Of a stretch of DNA of 9,554 nucleotides, positions 5,698 to 9,554 are shown one piece after another. Numbering within the stretch: the first letter of the stretch is position 1; every line of letters begins with the position of its first letter. Below the pieces are notes generated by a model. The model was not told the DNA's origin. It saw only the letters and a list, made by a program, of their open reading frames with translations, and searched no databases. The position numbers and the translations under genes were made by a program. This stretch comes from Chloroflexota bacterium (GTDB lineage: Bacteria; Chloroflexota; Dormibacteria; Aeolococcales; Aeolococcaceae): positions 1-9,554 of the forward strand of contig DNAU01000101.1 of the NCBI GenBank assembly GCA_003491925.1, given 5' to 3'.

Positions 5698-8534
5698 CTT
5701 AACGAGGGCTCGGCCGGCGCCGGCTCGGCCACGGCGCCCGTCGTGCCCAGGTCGATGATCGCGGTCGACTCTGGGTCGCCCAGTCCCACCAGGGTGGCGG
5801 CGATCCCCGGATCCGTGGTGGTGACCACCATCTGGTTGGTTACAGACAACTGCGACAAGAACTCGAGGAGTCCGCGGCGGCGCGCCGGGTCGGCGGAGGC
5901 GAGCGGCTCGTCGAGCAGCAGGGGCATCGACTCACCCGCGTCCCCGAGCACCTCGCAGAGGGCCAGCCGGAGCAGCAGCGCCACCTGGTCGCGGGTGCCG
6001 TGGGAGACGAGGTCGAGACCGACCAGCTGGTCGCGATCGCTGGACGCGAGCGCGACCGCGAAGTGCTCCACGTCGACGTTCACGTCCGCATAGCGATCGC
6101 CGGTGAGCAGGGCGAGCCGGTTCGAGACCGACGCCGCCAGGCGCGGCGCGAGACGCTCGTGGACGTCCCGGCCGGCGGCGTCGATCATGGCCATGGCACG
6201 CTGGAGCGCCTCCTGCTGGCGGAGGGCACGGTCGCGGGCGGCCGTGACCGTCAGCCGCTCGTCCTCGAGGTCGGGCAGGGAGGGGAGGCTGCCGGTGAGC
6301 CCCTCGATGCGCGCCTCGAGGGTCCGGGCGGCGGTGGAGGCGATGGCGGCCCGCTCCTGCGCCGACGCCGCGGCCCGCTCCAGCTCGTCGAGGCCGCCGG
6401 CGTCGACCGGGACGTCCTCCGCGGTGCCCTCCGGAGAGCCGCCCCGGCGGCGCAGCTCGGCGGTCAGCTCGGACCGCTGGCGGGCGATCGTCTCGAGGTC
6501 GGCACCGCCGACGCGCTGGCGCCGGCGGACCTCGGCCAGCGCGGCGGCGAGGCGGTCGTGCTCGCGCCGGTGGGCGCAGGCGTCCCGGAAGGCGGCCACC
6601 GCTGCCAAGGGCGGCAGCCCGGGATCGACACCCGCCGAGGTGGTGACCTTTCGGATCGTCGCCTCGACCGCCCCGGCGGCGGCGCGGGTCCGGGTGGCCT
6701 CCTCCCCGAACGAGGCGAGCTGGGTCTCCCGCTCGGCCAGGCCGGCGTCCTCCGCCTCGAGCTCGCGGCGCCGCTTCGCCAGCCGGGCCGCGTCGTCGAC
6801 CGCCGCGAGCGCCGCACCCGCAGCCTCCAGCAGCGCCTCGCTGCGGGACCCGGCCGGCGGGCGCGCCGGAGCCACCACCCCGGTCTCGCGAGCCAGGCCG
6901 AGGCAGCGGTCGACGAGCGCCTCGAGCTCGGCGCGGGCACGGGTCTGATCCGCCCTGTGGACCTCGGCGAGGGCCGCCTGCTGCCGCCGCTCATGGTGGA
7001 GGCTGCGCGCGGCCGGAAGGCGAGACCCCAGCCTCTCGAGCCCAGCCGGGCTCAGGTCGAGGCCCGGGAGCCGCTCCCCGAGATCGCGTCTCGCAGCGCT
7101 CCCGGTGCGCTGCGCGAGCCCGGCGGCGGCGGCAAGTCCGGCCACCGCCACGAGGGCGGAGATCGCCACCAACACCGCCGCCAGCCGGTCGCCGGCGGCC
7201 GCGAGGCCGGCGGCCACGGCTGCTCCCGCCAGGGTGAGCGCGGCCAGCAGCGCGAGGGCCACCCGGGCACGCGCCGTCCCCGCCCGCGCGGCGTCCACCA
7301 GGCGGGCCACCGCCTCGAGCTCGTCGGGATCGACCGACCCAAGGCCGGTCACCGCGATCTCGCGGCGCAGCGCCTCGTCCCGGGAGGTGATCGCGAGCTC
7401 GGAATCGCGGCGGGCGATCGCGGCCACGACCTCGACGCGCCGGCGGAGACGGTCCGCCTCCTCGATCGCCTCCAGGGTGACCGGGGGCGCCTCCGGCATC
7501 GCGCGGAGACCGGCGGTGATCTCGGCGCGCCGGCGCCGGACGGCGTCGACGGGCTCCGCAGCCGCGGCCCAGTGGGCCTGGGCCTCGTCGGCGGCCCGCG
7601 ACACCTGATGCAGCTCGCCCCCGAGGGCGATGACCGCGGCCTCCTGCTCCAACGGGAAGCCGGCGTAGCGCGCCTCGGCCTCGAGCGCCGCGGCGAGCGA
7701 GGAGGCCTCATCGCCGGCCAGCCTCATCTCGGTCTCCTGGGCACCGAGGCGGGCGATCCGCGCCCGGATCCAGGCGTGCTGGGCCGCCACGGCCTCGTCG
7801 GCGCAGCGCCCCGCCTCCGTCTCGAACCCCCGCAGCCGCTCCTCCTCGCCAGCGAAGGACGCGAGGCGGAGCTGAGCCGCGGCGATCTCAGCGTCGAGAC
7901 GGCGGGTCTGGGCGACGGCAACCCCCAGGGGGCTTCCGGAGCGCCGCTCCGACCCCACCCGCTGGAGGGCGTCCCCCAGCCGCTTCAGCGCCTCGGCCGC
8001 GGTGGTCCCCTCGGCACCGGCGTCGACCAGCCTCTCGAGCGCTTCGCGGAGGCGTCCGGCCTGCTGTGGCGCCGCCTCGGCCGCCGAGAGGTGGAGACCC
8101 TCCTCGCCGAGCCAGGCCGCGGCGCAGAAGACCGCTTCGTCGATCCCCAGGTGGAAGCGGCCGGGGCAGACGGTCCGGCCCATCCGGAACTGCTGGGTGA
8201 CATCGGCCCCGCCCAGCTCATGAACCTGAGCCTGCACCCGGTCGTGGTCGAAGCTCTGGGCCACGCGGAGGCGGCGCCCTCCGTCCAGGCGGTAGGTGAG
8301 GGTCAGGCCGAAGCGGCCCGGCGCCCAGGGGAGCCAGCGCGCCCAGTCGCTGCGCTCGCGCGGCCGTCCCGGGCCTCCGGCGTCGAGGCCGTAGAGGGCG
8401 GCCCGGATGGCGCGATGCAGTGTCGACTTGCCCGACTCGTTGGGCCCCAGCACCACTGTGATCCGCTCTCCGAAGTCGAAGCGCCGCTGGTGCAGCCGGC
8501 CGAAACCGGTGACCTCCAGCCGCTCCAGCCTCAT
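5679..8534 (-). CDS. YhaN-type SMC/Rad50-like ATPase with central membrane hairpin
   Basis: This 951-residue protein has the split ATPase and long coiled-coil layout of the YhaN (AAA_27) group. The N-terminus MRLERLEVTGFGRLHQRRFDF leads into Walker A GPNESGKST at 30-38. Residues about 165-800 are Ala/Glu/Arg-rich helices typical of coiled coil. The C-terminal lobe has the ABC-like signature LVSHGTRDQVALLLRLAL with His845, and Walker B MPLLLDEPLASAD starting at 870, followed by MVVTTTD. Residues about 425-474 are strongly hydrophobic (VALALLAALTLAGAAVAAGL and AAVLVAISALVAVAGLAAAAGL), consistent with two membrane helices, a feature seen in several YhaN homologues. Its ATG overlaps the stop of the upstream nuclease-like gene (ATGA), indicating coupled expression and a Mre11-Rad50-like complex. 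The end is TAG, within the right arm of an inverted repeat, so the last few residues (LRPGSVG) may have been altered by that element. The DNA substrate is unknown. Confidence 0.9.
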   Translation of the reverse strand: MRLERLEVTGFGRLHQRRFDFGERITVVLGPNESGKSTLHRAIRAALYGLDAGGPGRPRERSDWARWLPWAPGRFGLTLTYRLDGGRRLRVAQSFDHDRVQAQVHELGGADVTQQFRMGRTVCPGRFHLGIDEAVFCAAAWLGEEGLHLSAAEAAPQQAGRLREALERLVDAGAEGTTAAEALKRLGDALQRVGSERRSGSPLGVAVAQTRRLDAEIAAAQLRLASFAGEEERLRGFETEAGRCADEAVAAQHAWIRARIARLGAQETEMRLAGDEASSLAAALEAEARYAGFPLEQEAAVIALGGELHQVSRAADEAQAHWAAAAEPVDAVRRRRAEITAGLRAMPEAPPVTLEAIEEADRLRRRVEVVAAIARRDSELAITSRDEALRREIAVTGLGSVDPDELEAVARLVDAARAGTARARVALALLAALTLAGAAVAAGLAAAGDRLAAVLVAISALVAVAGLAAAAGLAQRTGSAARRDLGERLPGLDLSPAGLERLGSRLPAARSLHHERRQQAALAEVHRADQTRARAELEALVDRCLGLARETGVVAPARPPAGSRSEALLEAAGAALAAVDDAARLAKRRRELEAEDAGLAERETQLASFGEEATRTRAAAGAVEATIRKVTTSAGVDPGLPPLAAVAAFRDACAHRREHDRLAAALAEVRRRQRVGGADLETIARQRSELTAELRRRGGSPEGTAEDVPVDAGGLDELERAAASAQERAAIASTAARTLEARIEGLTGSLPSLPDLEDERLTVTAARDRALRQQEALQRAMAMIDAAGRDVHERLAPRLAASVSNRLALLTGDRYADVNVDVEHFAVALASSDRDQLVGLDLVSHGTRDQVALLLRLALCEVLGDAGESMPLLLDEPLASADPARRRGLLEFLSQLSVTNQMVVTTTDPGIAATLVGLGDPESTAIIDLGTTGAVAEPAPAEPSLRPGSVG

Positions 8535-9554
8535 CGGAGCCCGACCTCGCTGCCGGCGAAGGCCTCCAGCCCGTAGCGCAGGGCGTCACCGACCACCGCC
8601 TTCTCCTCGGCACTCCCGGTCGCCGCCAGTGCCGCGACTGCGATCCGCACGAAGGCGCCCCGGGTCGTCCCCTCCTCGGCGAGCGCCTCGAGGTCGGTGG
8701 CGGGCGCGGTCAGGTCCCGGATCTTCAGCGCGGCGACGCCGGTGGCCTCGCGGACGGCGCTCTCGCAGTCGAAGAGGTCGACCCCCAGGCTGGGTGGCAC
8801 CGCTCCCACCAGGTCGACACGGAGCGTGGTCCGCTCCAGAGGGAGGCCCGCGGTCGCCGTCAGCACCTCGGCGCTGACCCGATCGACGGTCGCGGTGAGG
8901 CTGCTCACGCCGTCGAGACGGCACTCCACGATGCCCGCGTGCCAGCGATTGGTGTCGATCCCGGTGCACTTCACCTCGCCGCGGTTGCCGATCTCCACCA
9001 GCACCGGCCCGCGGGGCCCGCTCTCGTCGAAGGCGAGCGGCTCGGGGCTGCCCGGGTAGACGAGCCCGCTCTCGGGGTCGATCCGGCGGCCGTGGTAATG
9101 GCCGCAGAGCGCCACGGCGTAGCCCCGCTCCCGGATCTCGGCGGCGGCGAAAGGACCATGGACGCCCTTGCCCGCCGGGCGGCTGCCGGTCTCCGCCCCG
9201 TGGAAGAGCGCCAGGTGGACGCCGTCCCCGGCCCGATGTCGACGGCCCCCGCCTGGTGCCGCAAGCCCGCCCTCCAGGGGGTTGCCGGTCCAGGCCGGCT
9301 CCTGGTGCCCGAGACCCCAGACGGTCAGGCCCTCGGTCAGCTCCAGGGGCTCCAGCCGGGGACCGCGGAATACGTGGACGTTGTCCGGCCACCGGGTCCG
9401 CAGGTAGATGCTCCCGGGCACCAGGGGATCGTGGTTGCCGGGGGCGAGCAGCACCCGCATCGGCTCCCAGGAAGCGAAGGTCTCGACCAGGAACTGCGCG
9501 GTGTCGGCGCCCGCTCGCTCGTGCTCGAAGAGGTCGCCGGCGATGGTCACCGCG
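8531..9554 (-). CDS. SbcD/YhaO-type metallophosphoesterase, 5'-truncated
   Basis: This is the calcineurin-like phosphoesterase (Mre11/SbcD/YhaO class) partner of the following ATPase, expected to be a Mn-dependent DNA nuclease. The frame is open to the window edge, and the start lies outside. The GTG at 9548-9550 is inside the conserved VTIAGDLFE strand and is not a start. Metal-site motifs visible are GDLFE (9524-9538), GNHD (9428-9439), LFHG (His codon 9200-9202) and GHYH (9092-9103). The first Asp-x-His motif must lie upstream, about 45-55 residues away by comparison with relatives. The visible 340 residues also include the capping region after GHYH (GLVYPGSPEPLAFDE...) and a C-terminal tail of a dimer or ATPase-contact type. 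The final TGA overlaps the ATG of the ATPase gene. GDLFE rather than GDLFD is a mild variation. The wider YhaO/SbcD assignment is firm; the exact subfamily is not. Confidence 0.9.
   Translation of the reverse strand, partial: AVTIAGDLFEHERAGADTAQFLVETFASWEPMRVLLAPGNHDPLVPGSIYLRTRWPDNVHVFRGPRLEPLELTEGLTVWGLGHQEPAWTGNPLEGGLAAPGGGRRHRAGDGVHLALFHGAETGSRPAGKGVHGPFAAAEIRERGYAVALCGHYHGRRIDPESGLVYPGSPEPLAFDESGPRGPVLVEIGNRGEVKCTGIDTNRWHAGIVECRLDGVSSLTATVDRVSAEVLTATAGLPLERTTLRVDLVGAVPPSLGVDLFDCESAVREATGVAALKIRDLTAPATDLEALAEEGTTRGAFVRIAVAALAATGSAEEKAVVGDALRYGLEAFAGSEVGLR

Noticed and set aside
7081..7262. Signal peptide or separate membrane-protein gene in the hydrophobic stretch
   Set aside because: The stretch is internal to a continuous 951-residue frame with ATPase halves on both sides, so it is a hairpin within that protein.
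6000..8576. Long plus-strand open frame (858 codons) opposite the YhaN-like gene
   Set aside because: The translation is Gly/Arg/Ala-rich with no family motifs, while the minus strand has Walker A, signature and Walker B motifs in order.

Overview
This is a high-GC (about 70%), densely coding bacterial window with six genes and no RNA genes, CRISPR array or complete transposon. Very GC-rich third codon positions, short spacers, ATGA overlaps and an adjacent pair of unfused ArsA/Get3-like ATPases (an arrangement known in Actinomycetota as the Rv3679/Rv3680 type) suggest Actinomycetota or a related GC-rich lineage such as Dormibacterota or Chloroflexota. The phylum cannot be fixed by reading alone. 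The first ~830 bases look compositionally different from the rest.

Layout. Positions 1-33 hold an AT-rich heptamer tandem repeat. A full-length dxs (1-deoxy-D-xylulose-5-phosphate synthase, minus strand, 33-1940) follows. Its C-terminal part (33 to ~835) has clearly lower GC3 and different lysine codon use from its N-terminal part, with the step at a conserved motif. A 74-bp divergent spacer with a perfect 14-bp palindrome separates dxs from a rightward group: a SirB1/Transglut_core2-type protein with a TPR-like tail (2015-2806), a PrxQ/BCP-type peroxiredoxin (2890-3363), and two ArsA/Get3-like ATPases (about 3392-4356 and 4353-5519). The two ATPases overlap by ATGA and probably form a heterodimer. 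The first has no canonical start codon in frame ahead of its P-loop.

The rightward group converges on a leftward pair. The 159-bp convergent spacer, plus the ends of both flanking genes, is enclosed by a perfect 14-bp inverted repeat and contains several hairpins, so it looks like a small MITE- or REP-like element. The leftward pair is an SbcD/YhaO-type metallophosphoesterase (8531 to beyond the window end, 5'-truncated) followed, with an ATGA overlap, by a YhaN-type SMC-like ATPase (5679-8534). Together they resemble the Mre11-Rad50-like YhaO-YhaN module for DNA ends. The ATPase carries a predicted transmembrane hairpin in the middle of its coiled-coil region.

The genes do not form one pathway: dxs is isoprenoid biosynthesis, the peroxiredoxin is peroxide defence, the ArsA-like pair is probably membrane-protein targeting or ion-related, and the YhaO/YhaN pair is DNA processing. 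The points most worth a second look are the mosaic dxs, the missing start of the first ArsA-like gene and the inverted-repeat element at 5519-5697. I did not find a clearly new multi-gene system.
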